Shown in pieces: positions 10,246 to 19,110 of a stretch of DNA of 64,000 nt. Origin of the DNA: Trueperaceae bacterium (lineage in GTDB: Bacteria; Deinococcota; Deinococci; Deinococcales; Trueperaceae); contig JAABTL010000002.1 in the NCBI GenBank assembly GCA_011389865.1, positions 1 to 64,000 on the forward strand, in the 5' to 3' direction. The notes below the pieces were generated by a model. It saw nothing but the letters and a program-made list of their open reading frames with translations, made no database searches and was not told the DNA's origin. Every line of letters starts with the position of its first letter. Within the stretch, counting starts at the first letter, position 1. A program made the position numbers and the translations under genes.

Positions 10246-11883
10246 TCAGTTGCCCTGCATCAGCCCCTGGACGGAGCCGTCGGGCCGCAGGCGGACGTTC
10301 TTCGCCGCGGGCTCGCGCGGCAGGCCGGGCATGGTGAAGATGCGGCCCATGCGGGCGACGACGAAGCCGGCACCGGCGGACAGGCGCAGCTCGTGGACGG
10401 TGACCGGGAAGCCGCGGGCCAGGCCGCCGCCCTTCGGGTCGTCGGTGAGCGACAGGTGGGTCTTGGCGATGCACACGGGCAGGCGGTCGAAGCCGGCCTG
10501 GCGCAGCCACGCGAGGTCGGCCTCGGCGGCCTCCGACAGGCGCACCTCGCCGGCGCCGTAGATCGTCGAGGCGACGGCGTGCAGCGCGTCGAGGACGGGC
10601 GCGCCCTCGGGGTAGAGGAAGGTCGGTCGCGGCGGGTCCGCGTCGGTGGCCTCGAGCAGCGCCATGAGCCGCTCGGCCAGCGCCGTCGCGCCCGCGCCGC
10701 CGTCGGTGAAGCCCGTGGAGCGTCCGGAAACGGCGCCGGCGGCCGCCACGAACGCCTCGATCGCGGCGAGCTCCTCCTCCGTGTCGTCGGGGAAGACGTT
10801 GAGCGCCACCAGCGGCGGCAGCCCGAAGGCGCGGACGTTGGCGAGCTGGCGGTCCAGGTGCTGCAGGCCCGGCGTCAGGTCGCCGTCGCCGTGGCTCTTG
10901 AGCGCGCGCACGGTGGCGACGAGCACGACGGCGCGCGGCCACATGCCGGCCTGGCGCATCTTGAGGTCGAGGAACTTCTCGCCGCCGAGGTCGAAGCCGA
11001 AGCCGGCCTCGGTGATGACGACGTCGGCGTGGCGCAGGGCGAGGTCGGTGGCGACCACGCTCGAGCAGCCGTGGGCGATGTTGGCGAAGGGACCGCAGTG
11101 CACGAAGGCGGGCGCCCCCTCGCGCGTCTGCACGAGGTTCGGCCGCAGGGCCTCGCGCAGCAGCACGACCATCGCGTCGGTGGCGCCGAGGTCGTCGGCG
11201 GTCACCGGGACGCCGTCCGCGGTGCGCCCGACGACGATGCGGGCGATGCGGGCGCGCAGGTCGTCCTCCGACGTCGCGAGCGCCATGATCGCCATGACCT
11301 CGCTGGCGGCGGTGATGTCGAAGCGCGTGCTGCGCTCGGCCTTGCCGCCTGCGCCGATCACGACCTTGCGCAGCGCGCGGTCGTTCATGTCGACGACGCG
11401 CGGCCAGGTGGTGGTCTCGGGTGTGAGGCCGCTCGGCCCGCCGAAGTACAGGTCGGTGTCGACCATCGCGGCGAGCAGGTTGTGGGCGCTGGAGATGGCG
11501 TGCAGGTCGCCGGTGAAGTGGAGGTTGATGTCGTCGGCGGGCTCGACCTGCGCCTCGCCGCCGCCGGTGCCGCCGCCCTTGACGCCGAACACGGGGCCCA
11601 GCGAGGGCTCGCGCAAGCACAGGGCCACGCGCGCGCCGATGCGCCGGAGGCCCTGGGTGAGGCCGACGCTGACGGTCGTCTTGCCCTCACCGGCGGGCGT
11701 GGGCGTGATGGCGGAGACGAGCACCAGGCGGCCACGGGCCGAACCGGCGTCGCCGTCGCCCGCGACGGCGTCGCGGGCGACCGGATCGATCTTGGCCTTG
11801 TGGCGGCCGAGGGGCGTGCAGTGGTCGGGGTCGAGGCCGAGGTCACGGGCGACGTCGAGGATGGGGCGCAGGTGGGTGGGCAA
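10246..11883 (-). CDS. fhs: Formate-tetrahydrofolate ligase
   Basis: This 545-residue one-carbon enzyme makes 10-formyl-THF from formate, ATP and THF. The P-loop lies in TPTPAGEGKTTVSVGL near residue 65. It is followed by LREPSLGPVFGVKGGGTGGG and DINLHFTGDLHAISSAHNLL, all diagnostic of FTHFS. Length is normal (about 555). The start codon is TTG at 11883, seven bases after GGAGG. It follows ugpE by 24 nt on the same strand and could be read through from the ugp operon. It feeds purine and formyl-methionine synthesis or formate assimilation. Confidence 0.95.
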   Translation of the reverse strand: MPTHLRPILDVARDLGLDPDHCTPLGRHKAKIDPVARDAVAGDGDAGSARGRLVLVSAITPTPAGEGKTTVSVGLTQGLRRIGARVALCLREPSLGPVFGVKGGGTGGGEAQVEPADDINLHFTGDLHAISSAHNLLAAMVDTDLYFGGPSGLTPETTTWPRVVDMNDRALRKVVIGAGGKAERSTRFDITAASEVMAIMALATSEDDLRARIARIVVGRTADGVPVTADDLGATDAMVVLLREALRPNLVQTREGAPAFVHCGPFANIAHGCSSVVATDLALRHADVVITEAGFGFDLGGEKFLDLKMRQAGMWPRAVVLVATVRALKSHGDGDLTPGLQHLDRQLANVRAFGLPPLVALNVFPDDTEEELAAIEAFVAAAGAVSGRSTGFTDGGAGATALAERLMALLEATDADPPRPTFLYPEGAPVLDALHAVASTIYGAGEVRLSEAAEADLAWLRQAGFDRLPVCIAKTHLSLTDDPKGGGLARGFPVTVHELRLSAGAGFVVARMGRIFTMPGLPREPAAKNVRLRPDGSVQGLMQGN

Positions 11884-11907
11884 GGTGGATCCTCCGTTGG
11901 AACCAGG

Positions 11908-12753
11908 TTACTTCTCGGCGTCGACCAACCCCTTCACGAACCAGCGTTGCATGAAGATGATGATCGCCACGGGCGGCACGAGGGCCAGCATCGCGACCGC
12001 CATGATGAGTTGCCAGTCGGTCTGCGCCTCGCCCGTGCCGATCATGCGCACGATGCCGATGACGATCGTCTCGCGGCCGCGCCCGGTGGTCACGATGAGC
12101 GGCCACAGGTACTGGTTCCAGCCGTAGATGAACATGATGACGAAGAGCGCGGCGACGTTGTTGCGCGAGAGCGGCAGCAGTACGGACCAGAAGAAGCGCA
12201 TCGCGCCGGCGCCGTCGATCTGCGCCGCGTCGACGAGCTCGTCGGCGATCGTCAGGAAGTGCTGCCGGAACAGCAGGGTCGCCGTCGCCGACGCGATCAG
12301 GGGGATGGTGAGGCCCGCGAAGGTGTCGACCATGCCGAGGTTGGAGACGACCGCGTAGGTCGGGATCATGCGGACCTCGACCGGCAGCATCAGGGTGATG
12401 AAGATCATCCAGAAGAAGAACATGCGGCCCGGGAACTCGAAGAACACCACGGCGAACGCCGACAGCAGCGAGATCGAGATCTTGCCGACGACGATCGCCA
12501 GGGCCATGTAGAGGCTGTTGCGCATCATCGTGAGCGCCGGGGTCGCGCGCACGCGCTCGCCCACGGGGCTGAAGAGTGCCTGCTGGTAGTTCTCGATGAG
12601 GTTCGGGCCGATCGTCAGGGGCATGTCCCCGCGGGCGATCGTCGACGCGTCGTGCGAGGAGCCGACGAACGCCAGGTAGATCGGGAAGGCGAAGATCGCG
12701 ACGCCCAGGAGCAGCACGACGTGTGGCAGCCAGCGGTTGCGTCCGATGGCCAT
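11908..12753 (-). CDS. ugpE: sn-glycerol-3-phosphate-type ABC permease, UgpE-like
   Basis: This 281-residue inner-membrane permease has six predicted helices. The cytoplasmic EAA loop ELVDAAQIDGAGAMRFFWSV (about residues 187-206) docks onto the ATPase. The order and wording of segments such as IPTYAVVSNLGMVDTFAGL and GWNQYLWPLIVTT match UgpE rather than maltose permeases. Its ATG overlaps the ugpA stop by one nucleotide (TGATG), so the two are translationally coupled. It works with UgpA as the channel for the UgpB-bound substrate. No UgpC ATPase gene is in this operon. Confidence 0.9.
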   Translation of the reverse strand: MAIGRNRWLPHVVLLLGVAIFAFPIYLAFVGSSHDASTIARGDMPLTIGPNLIENYQQALFSPVGERVRATPALTMMRNSLYMALAIVVGKISISLLSAFAVVFFEFPGRMFFFWMIFITLMLPVEVRMIPTYAVVSNLGMVDTFAGLTIPLIASATATLLFRQHFLTIADELVDAAQIDGAGAMRFFWSVLLPLSRNNVAALFVIMFIYGWNQYLWPLIVTTGRGRETIVIGIVRMIGTGEAQTDWQLIMAVAMLALVPPVAIIIFMQRWFVKGLVDAEK

Positions 12754-13634
12754 CAGTAATGCACCCGCCGTTCGATGTAGCGGAACTGGATCACGGTGAG
12801 CGCGATGACCGCGGTCATCAGCAGCACGGACTGGGCGGACGAGCCGCCGAGGTCGAGGTTGACCCAGCCGTCACGGTAGAGGCGGTACATCAACGTCGTG
12901 GTGGCGCGGCCGGGGCCGCCCTGGGTCTGCGCGTGGATGACGCCGAAGGTGTCGAAGAAGGCGTAGATGATGTTGACGACCAACAGGAAGAAGGTCGTGG
13001 GCGAGAGCAGCGGGAAGATGATCATCCAGAACCTGCGGGTCGGCGAGGCGCCGTCGATGGCGGCCGCCTCGACGATCGTCTTGGGGATCGACTGCAGTCC
13101 GGCGAGGAAGAACAGGAAGTTGTAGCTGACCTGCTTCCAGGCGGACACGAAGATCACCAGGAAGAGCGCCTGCCCGCCGTGGATCCGGTAGTCCCAGGGG
13201 ACGCCCAGCGCGCGCAGGCCCTGGCCGAACTGGCCGATCGTCGGGTGGAAGATGAAGAGCATCAGGACGGCCGCGACGGCGGGCGCGATGGCGTACGGCC
13301 ACACGATGAGCGTGCGGTAGCCGGTGGCGCCCCGGATCACCTGGTCGGCCATGACGGCGAGCAGCAGCGCGGGACCCATGGCGCCGAGGGTGACGGCGAC
13401 GGAGAAGACCACGGTGACGCGAGCGGCCTCGAGATACAGGGGATTGGTGAGGACGGTCTGGAAGTTCTCGAACCAGATGAACTGACTGCGCAGCCCGAAG
13501 GGATCCTCGAACAGCATCGACTGGTAGAGGGCCTGCGCGGCAGGATAGAAGAAGAAGATGACGGTGACGGCGAGCTGGGGCGTCAGGAGCAGGTAGGGAA
13601 GCAGCTTGTTGCGGAAGATGGTGCGCCGGCGCAT
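12753..13634 (-). CDS. ugpA: sn-glycerol-3-phosphate-type ABC permease, UgpA-like
   Basis: This 293-residue permease is the first membrane subunit of the transporter. It has six helices, with the first following the short cytoplasmic start ([20 protein letters not shown]). The EAA loop is [20 protein letters not shown], near residues 185-204. [20 protein letters not shown] is typical of UgpA. Start is ATG 13634 with GAGAGG upstream. It follows ugpB by 81 nt, a gap filled by a strong palindrome that probably separates expression levels of binding protein and permeases. Confidence 0.9.
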   Translation of the reverse strand: MRRRTIFRNKLLPYLLLTPQLAVTVIFFFYPAAQALYQSMLFEDPFGLRSQFIWFENFQTVLTNPLYLEAARVTVVFSVAVTLGAMGPALLLAVMADQVIRGATGYRTLIVWPYAIAPAVAAVLMLFIFHPTIGQFGQGLRALGVPWDYRIHGGQALFLVIFVSAWKQVSYNFLFFLAGLQSIPKTIVEAAAIDGASPTRRFWMIIFPLLSPTTFFLLVVNIIYAFFDTFGVIHAQTQGGPGRATTTLMYRLYRDGWVNLDLGGSSAQSVLLMTAVIALTVIQFRYIERRVHY

Positions 13635-13676
13635 GGGGCCTCTCGCTTGGTGGGGCGGCGATGCGGGGGGTCGTGG

Positions 13677-13708
13677 CGTCGGGGGGCGCCGCGCGGCGCC
13701 CCCCGACG
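13677..13708. promoter_or_regulatory. Perfect 32-nt palindrome between ugpB and ugpA
   Basis: Sixteen-base arms without mismatch: the left arm runs CGTCGGGGGGCGCCGC and the right arm is its exact complement. Located eight bases after the ugpB stop. It has no T-run, so it is more likely a partial terminator or RNA-stabilising stem (as in the malE-malF gap) than a full terminator. Confidence 0.75.
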
Positions 13709-13715
13709 GATGGAC

Positions 13716-15053
13716 TCATTCGTACGTGCGTTGGAAGCTGCGCAGCACGACGTTGCCGCGCTCGACGGCGCTGTCGAGCGCCTGCTGGGCCGTCTTCTGG
13801 CCCTGCAGCGCGAGTTCGAGCTCCTCGTAGATCATGTCGCGGATCTCGGGCATGTTGCCCAACCGCAGTCCCTGCGAGTTCTCGGTCGGTGGGTTGAGGA
13901 TGAGTTGCTGGTACGGCACGGCGCGACCGGGGTTCTCGACGTAGTAGCCCTCGGCCTCGAGCTTCTCGTAGACGCCGAAGCGGATGGGCAGGTAGCCGGT
14001 GTCGAGGTGCCAGCGCTCGGCCATCTCGAGCGTGCTGATGAAGTTGAGGAACTCGGCGACCGCGCTGTACTCCTCGATCGTCCGGTCGGGGGCCTGCATG
14101 ACCCACAGGCTCGCGCCGCCGATGATCGAGTTCTGCGGCGCGCCCTCGACGTCGGCGTGGTACGGCATGTAGCGGGCCGACCACTCGAAGGTCGACTCAC
14201 GCAGGATCCGGGCCAGCAGGCCGGACGAGGCGACGAGCATGCTGCACTCGCCGGACGAGAACAGCGGGTCGGCGGCGCTGCCGCGCCCCCCATAGGTGAA
14301 GGAGCCCTCGGCCTGCATGTCGACGAGCATCTGCAGGTGCGCCACGTGCAGGGGGCTGTTGATCGTCAGTTCGGTGCCGAGCCCTTCCATGCCGTTCGCC
14401 ATGGTGGCGAGGGGCACGTCGTGCCACGCGCTGAAGTTCTCGTACTGGGTCCAGCTGGGCCACGCGAACGAGACCCCGCAGGGGGCCGCGCCCGCGTCGA
14501 CGACGGCCTTGGCGGCCGTGCGGACCTCGGCCCAGGTGTCGAGCGGCGTGGTGGCCGGGTCGAGGCCCGCGTCGCGCAGCGCGTCGAGGTTCACCCACAT
14601 GATGGGGGTGGAGCTGTTGAACGGCATCGACAGCATGCGCCCGTCGGGCAGGCTGTAGTAGCCCTTGATCGCGGGGATGTAGATCTCCGGGTCGAAGGGG
14701 ACGCCGGTCTCCTCGAACAGCTCGTAGACCGGCTTGATGGCGCCGCCGGCGTACATCATCGTGGCGGTGCCGACCTCGAACATCTGCACGAGGTGGGGCG
14801 CGGTCCCCGCGCGGAAGGCGGCGATGGCCGCGACCATCGTGTCGGCGTAGCTGCCCTTGTAGCTCGGGTTGACCTGGTAGTCCGTCTGGGAGGCGTTGAA
14901 CTCCGCGACGTAGCCCTCGAGGACTTCGCCGAGCGCGCCGGTGAAGCCGTGCCAGAACTCGACCTCGACCGGCTGGGCGTTGGCGGTCGTGCCGAAGGCC
15001 AGGATGGCCGCGAGGATGGCGATGAGAGACCTGTGGAAGAGGCGCATACGCAT
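13716..15053 (-). CDS. ugpB: sn-glycerol-3-phosphate-type ABC substrate-binding protein
   Basis: This 445-residue exported solute-binding protein of the extracellular family 1 type begins with a Sec signal (RSLIAILAAILAFGTTANA, then the mature start QPVEVEFWHGF). No lipobox Cys is visible. FNASQTDYQVNPSYKGSYAD and FRAGTAPHLVQMFEVGTATM are the UgpB signature, and WVNLDALRDAGLDP lies further on. The start at 15053 is set by AAGGAG five bases upstream; an in-frame ATG ten codons earlier has no such site. It is the first gene of ugpBAE. A TGTAT-N5-ATACA site about 190 nt upstream may be its operator. The likely ligand is glycerol-3-phosphate or a glycerophosphodiester. Confidence 0.9.
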   Translation of the reverse strand: MRMRLFHRSLIAILAAILAFGTTANAQPVEVEFWHGFTGALGEVLEGYVAEFNASQTDYQVNPSYKGSYADTMVAAIAAFRAGTAPHLVQMFEVGTATMMYAGGAIKPVYELFEETGVPFDPEIYIPAIKGYYSLPDGRMLSMPFNSSTPIMWVNLDALRDAGLDPATTPLDTWAEVRTAAKAVVDAGAAPCGVSFAWPSWTQYENFSAWHDVPLATMANGMEGLGTELTINSPLHVAHLQMLVDMQAEGSFTYGGRGSAADPLFSSGECSMLVASSGLLARILRESTFEWSARYMPYHADVEGAPQNSIIGGASLWVMQAPDRTIEEYSAVAEFLNFISTLEMAERWHLDTGYLPIRFGVYEKLEAEGYYVENPGRAVPYQQLILNPPTENSQGLRLGNMPEIRDMIYEELELALQGQKTAQQALDSAVERGNVVLRSFQRTYE

Positions 15054-15444
15054 GAGATCTCCTTCGTTCGTGCGGTGGTTCACGATCCTTGGGGCTGACG
15101 TCCGTCGCCGGGTCCGTTCCTGGCCGACAGTTGCCTCGACCTCCTTACTGGGGCGGCTACGGGTGATCCCGGGACCGTCCGCGGCCTGGTCCGTTCCGGT
15201 GCGATGGCCGTTCCTTGGTGGCCGATCACCGGCCGGTCGACGATGTATTCATGATACACGTCGCGCCATCCCGGGGGCCTGACGTGGCCATGACACGGCG
15301 GACAACGCGGGCCGGCGGGGGACCCTCCGGTGGGTCGCTCGGCGCGTCGGCGGGCGCCGGCGCTTGCGTCGCCGGCTGGTCGGCACGATGATGGCAGGAG
15401 CGACGGGCTACGCCACGGCCCGCCGGCACGGAGAAGGAGCCGAG
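15054..15444. other. Divergent 391-bp intergenic region between ugpB and the TelA-like operon
   Basis: No gene is visible on either strand. It carries the ugpB ribosome site at its left end, the TGTAT-N5-ATACA inverted repeat at 15244-15258, and the AGAAGGAG ribosome site of the rightward operon at 15432-15439. The remainder is plain GC-rich sequence. Confidence 0.7.
15244..15258. promoter_or_regulatory. TGTAT-TCATG-ATACA inverted repeat, candidate ugp operator
   Basis: Five-base perfect arms around a 5-nt centre (TCATG). It is the only AT-rich patch in the region and resembles operators of GntR or LacI family regulators. On the minus strand it contains TATCAT, a possible -10 for ugpB. Confidence 0.45.
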
Positions 15445-16611
15445 ATGACCCAGGCCGCCACCCCCCTCGCGTACCTCGACAAGGCGCTCGGCGCCCTGCG
15501 CGACCTGGGCCTGGTGCCCGAGCGCACGGGCGGCCACGAGGCGCCCATCGTCGCCCTGCTGCAGCAGATCAGCCACCTGGACGAGGACCGCATCGTGGCG
15601 ATCACCCGCACGCTGTCGCAGGCGAGCCTGTTCCACGAGGTCGTGCGGGCACAGGTCGAGGCGATGGACATCGGCGATCGCTACGAGCGCCTGACCCGCG
15701 ACTTCGACAGCATCCGCGACGACGCCCGGATGCTCGTCGAGCAGATGGAGGACGGCAAGATCACCACCCGCGAGCGCCTCGAGACGGTGTGGATGAAGGT
15801 CACGCGCGGCGACATCGCCCAGCGCTTCGAGCGCATCAAGGACACCTACCTCGACGTCGCGGCCTCGGCGCGCGACCAGCTCGAGCGCGAGAACGTCATC
15901 CTGGAGGCCTACCAGGACTTCCGCGGGGCGCTCAAGCAGGCGGAGGTGCTCGCGTTCGAGGTGCTGCAGACGGCCAAGGCCGAGCTCGACGCCGCCAAGG
16001 TCGCGGTCGACGCCGCGCTCTCCGAGGTCGACGCCCTGGGCGACGACGCCGACCCGGCGGAGCGGGCCCGCCTGGAGCTGCGGCGCGACGAGCGGGTCCG
16101 CGAGCTGCAGCGCTCCGACCGGCGCTACCAGGTCGCCAAGGACCTGGCCGACAACCTCACGATCGGCTACAACACCTCCGAGGTCGTCATGGCCCGGCTC
16201 ATGCAGTCGCACACCGCCAAGGAGCGCGTCAACGCCCAGGCCGTCAGCTTCTTCGCCACCAACGAGACCGTGCTGACGGCGCTGTCGGCCTCCTTCACCG
16301 GCCTGACCGGCCTGCACGAGAGCACCCGCACGCTCGAGGCCATGAAGGAGGGCGTCAGCCGCTCGCTCGAGACGCTGGCCGACGTCGGCGGGCAGGTGCA
16401 GGAGGAGGCCGTGCGCGCCGGCTACGGACCGACGGTGCGGGCGGACGCGGTGCAGCGGCTGGTCGACTCGGTCGTCGACTTCCAGTTGCGCTCGCGCGAG
16501 ATCATCGAGGAGATGCGCGCCGAGTCGACCCGCAACGCCGAGGAGATCCGCGAGGCGGTCGAGGACGGCAAGCGGCGGCTGGCGCGGCTCGCCCAGCCCG
16601 TGGCGCTGTGA
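15445..16611 (+). CDS. Helical coiled-coil protein, possibly TelA-like; first gene of a three-gene operon
   Basis: This 388-residue, highly charged, almost entirely helical soluble protein has no signal peptide, membrane segment or cysteine-rich motif. The middle (RDQLERENVILEAYQDFRGA ... LELRRDERVRELQRSD) and the following ATNETVLTALSASFTGLTGL recall the overall plan of TelA/KlaA toxic-anion resistance proteins. I see no exact TelA motif, so this is only a suggestion. Start ATG 15445 has AGAAGGAG five bases upstream. A DUF6384-like membrane gene follows after 10 nt and a second coiled-coil gene after that. The three probably act together at the membrane. Confidence 0.75.
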   Translation: MTQAATPLAYLDKALGALRDLGLVPERTGGHEAPIVALLQQISHLDEDRIVAITRTLSQASLFHEVVRAQVEAMDIGDRYERLTRDFDSIRDDARMLVEQMEDGKITTRERLETVWMKVTRGDIAQRFERIKDTYLDVAASARDQLERENVILEAYQDFRGALKQAEVLAFEVLQTAKAELDAAKVAVDAALSEVDALGDDADPAERARLELRRDERVRELQRSDRRYQVAKDLADNLTIGYNTSEVVMARLMQSHTAKERVNAQAVSFFATNETVLTALSASFTGLTGLHESTRTLEAMKEGVSRSLETLADVGGQVQEEAVRAGYGPTVRADAVQRLVDSVVDFQLRSREIIEEMRAESTRNAEEIREAVEDGKRRLARLAQPVAL

Positions 16612-16621
16612 CGGAGCCGGC

Positions 16622-17566
16622 GTGTCCGGCAGCGACGCCACGCTGAAGCCGTCGGCCGCGGCCGCGGACGCGAACGCGACCACCGCCGAGCCCGCGCTCG
16701 ACGAGGTCCTGCTGGCGATGGACGTCGTCGACACCCTGCGCCATCGCGAGGAACTGGTGGCGCAGGAGCTCGCGCGCGGCGACCACGATGCGGCGCTTCT
16801 CGAGCGCCTGCGGCGGACCTACGCGGCGCAGGGCATCGAGGTACCCGAACACGTGCTGCTCGACGGCGTGGCGGCGCTGCGCGAGGACCGCTTCGCCTAC
16901 CGGCCGGCGCCGCCGAGCGTCGCCCGCTCGCTGGCGACCGTCTACGTCAGGCGCGGGCTGTGGCTGCGCCGGCTGCTCGTCGTGCTGGCGGTGGCCGCCG
17001 TCGCGGTGCTGGTGGTCCAGCAGGCGGTGGTGGCCCCGCGCCGCGCGTTGGTCGACGGTCTGACCGAGGCCCACGCCGCGATCGTCGCCCTCGCCAGCGA
17101 ACCCACTGCGCAGACGCGCGCCGCCGCCCTGGTGGCCGACGGGCGGGCCGCCCTCGTCCAAGGCGACCGCGAGGCCGCGGGCAGGGCCCTCGAGGCGCTG
17201 GAGGGCCTGCGGGCCGACCTCGAGCGGGCGTACGAGCTCCGCATCGTCGTCGGCGAGGGCGTGGCCAGCGGCGTCTGGCGCGTGCCGGACGACAACGCCC
17301 GCGCTCGCAACTTCTACCTGATCGTCGAGGCGATCGACCCGAGCGGTCGACGCCTGACGCTGCCGATCCTCAGCGAGGAGACCGGCCGCGTCGAGCGGGT
17401 CACGAACTGGGGCCTGCGGGTCGACGAGGAGACCTGGAACCGGGTCGCCGCGGACAAGGCGGACGACGGCATCATCCAGCAGCGGACCGTCGGGCGCAAG
17501 GTCGCCGGCGAGCTCGAGCCCGCGTACCTGGTCGAGACCACGGGCGGGGCGATCACGCGATGGTGA
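16622..17566 (+). CDS. DUF6384-like single-span membrane protein
   Basis: This 314-residue protein has a soluble N-terminal region of about 110 residues (LDEVLLAMDVVDTLRHREEL, then IEVPEHVLLDGVAALREDRF). One strong membrane helix (LLVVLAVAAVAVLVVQ, near residues 120-137) follows. A helical linker leads to a C-terminal globular domain of about 100 residues (FYLIVEAIDPSGRRLTLPIL ... GDGIIQQRTVGRKV-like). I recognise the N-terminal pattern as the DUF6384 family, whose function is unknown. GTG start at 16622 with CGGAG upstream. Middle gene of the operon; the spacing to both neighbours is 10 nt. Confidence 0.75.
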   Translation: MSGSDATLKPSAAAADANATTAEPALDEVLLAMDVVDTLRHREELVAQELARGDHDAALLERLRRTYAAQGIEVPEHVLLDGVAALREDRFAYRPAPPSVARSLATVYVRRGLWLRRLLVVLAVAAVAVLVVQQAVVAPRRALVDGLTEAHAAIVALASEPTAQTRAAALVADGRAALVQGDREAAGRALEALEGLRADLERAYELRIVVGEGVASGVWRVPDDNARARNFYLIVEAIDPSGRRLTLPILSEETGRVERVTNWGLRVDEETWNRVAADKADDGIIQQRTVGRKVAGELEPAYLVETTGGAITRW

Positions 17567-17576
17567 GGGGGACGCC

Positions 17577-19085
17577 GTGAGTCGATCGGAGATGAGCGGA
17601 CGCGACGCGCTCGGCGTCATCCAGCGGACGATCGAGGAGGAGCGGGCGCGCAGCCGGGCCGTCGAGGCGCAGCTCGAGACCGCCAGCATGGCGCTCGTCG
17701 GCACCGACCAGGAGCGGGCGCGCGCGCTCTCCGAGCTCGCCGCCATCCGGGTCGCCTGGTTGGCCGAGGGCGGCCTCGCCGACCGCCTGAACGAGGCCGA
17801 CCGACGGGCGCTGGCCCTCCTGGAGCGGCGCGAGGCGCTCAGGACCGCGGTGGAGGGCGAGCTGGCCGAGGCCGGGGCCGACCGCGCGCGTCGCGCTGAG
17901 GCGCGGCGGGAGGCGGTCGAGGCGCTCGAACGCGCCGCCGAGCGGCTCGACGAGGCGGAGGCCGCCACCCAGGCGCGGCTGGCGAAGGATCCCGGCTACG
18001 TCGCGTTGCGCGAGGCGGCCGCGGCGGCCGAGCGCATCGCGGTCCATGCCGACGAGAAGGCGACGACGGCCGAGGAGGAGCTGGCGGCCAAGGGCGCGGC
18101 CTACGACGCCGACCCGCTGTTCGCCTACCTGTGGCGGCGGGGCTACGGGACGGCCGCCTACCGCGGCTGGCCGCTGACGCGTTGGCTCGACGGCCGGGTC
18201 GCGCGCCTCATCGGCTACGAGGGGTCCCGCCGCAACTACCACCGCCTCCAGGAGCTACCCCTGCGCCTGCGCGAGCACGCCGACCGGGTCGGCGCGGCAG
18301 CGGACGAGGCGCTCGCCGCCCTGGCCGAGCGCGACGCGGACGAGCGCGAGGCCGACGGCGTGCTGCCACTCGTGGACGCCGTCGAGAGCGCGCGTGAGGG
18401 CCTGCTGGAGATCGACGGCGAGATCGAGCGCGCCGACGCGGCGGCTCGCGGGGTCGAGGAGAGGCTGGCCGCCTTCGCTCGCGGCGAGGACCCGCTCTAC
18501 CTCGAAGCGGTCGCCCTCCTGACCGAGGAGTTCGGGCGCGTGTCGCTGAAGGCGCTCGCGCGCGAGGCGATCGCCACCCCCCTCCCCGAGGACGACCGCG
18601 TCGTGGCGAGGCTGCTCGAGCTCGAGCGTCGCCGCGAGACGCAGACGGTGGCGCAGGCGGAACTGCGCGAGGCGGCCGCGCGCCACAAGGCGCGGACGAC
18701 CGACCTCGAGCGCGTCCGCATCGACTTCACCCGCCGGCGATACGACCAGCCCGGCAGCGTCTTCGCCGAGGGGGCGATGATCGGGACGCTGCTGGCGCAG
18801 CTGCTCGACGGCGCGATGACGCGCGACGCGCTGTGGCGCGTCCTGGAACGGCAGCGGCGGGTGGCGCCGACGCGCAGCGACCCGACGTTCGGCTCGGGTG
18901 GGTTCGGTCGCGGTTCGCCGTGGGGCGGCGGCTCGAGCGGCGGATCGCGGGGCGGCCCGAGCGTGAGCTTCGGGGGGACGAGGCGCGCGGGCGGCATGAA
19001 GACCGGCGGCAGCATCGGTGGCGGAGGCTTCAAGACCGGCGGGCGCATGCGCGGGGGCGGGTTCAAGACCGGCGGCAAGTTCTAG
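17577..19085 (+). CDS. Coiled-coil protein with Gly-rich FKTGG-repeat tail
   Basis: This 502-residue protein is last in the operon. Residues 1 to about 140 are continuous coiled coil rich in Ala, Glu and Arg. Residues 170-215 form a Trp/Tyr-containing patch (LFAYLWRRGYGTAAYRGWPL). Coiled coil resumes to about residue 420. The last 75 residues are disordered and Gly/Arg/Ser-rich, ending in repeated units (GGMKTGGS, GGGFKTGGR, GGGFKTGGK). No signal peptide or membrane helix. GTG start at 17577 after AGGGG. The function is unknown; the tail resembles low-complexity segments that mediate multimer or membrane association. Confidence 0.8.
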   Translation: MSRSEMSGRDALGVIQRTIEEERARSRAVEAQLETASMALVGTDQERARALSELAAIRVAWLAEGGLADRLNEADRRALALLERREALRTAVEGELAEAGADRARRAEARREAVEALERAAERLDEAEAATQARLAKDPGYVALREAAAAAERIAVHADEKATTAEEELAAKGAAYDADPLFAYLWRRGYGTAAYRGWPLTRWLDGRVARLIGYEGSRRNYHRLQELPLRLREHADRVGAAADEALAALAERDADEREADGVLPLVDAVESAREGLLEIDGEIERADAAARGVEERLAAFARGEDPLYLEAVALLTEEFGRVSLKALAREAIATPLPEDDRVVARLLELERRRETQTVAQAELREAAARHKARTTDLERVRIDFTRRRYDQPGSVFAEGAMIGTLLAQLLDGAMTRDALWRVLERQRRVAPTRSDPTFGSGGFGRGSPWGGGSSGGSRGGPSVSFGGTRRAGGMKTGGSIGGGGFKTGGRMRGGGFKTGGKF

Positions 19086-19096
19086 GGGTAGCGACC

Positions 19097-19110
19097 GGCG
19101 GCCCGCCGCC
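19097..19110. terminator. Hairpin between convergent operons
   Basis: GGCGGC-CC-GCCGCC, a six-pair stem between two stop codons of convergent genes. There is no T-run on either strand, so termination is only a possibility. Confidence 0.35.

Noticed and set aside
8185-12759. Very long open frame on the plus strand opposite mnmH, fhs and ugpE
   Set aside because: It is the antisense shadow expected in very GC-rich DNA; the minus strand carries recognised families throughout.
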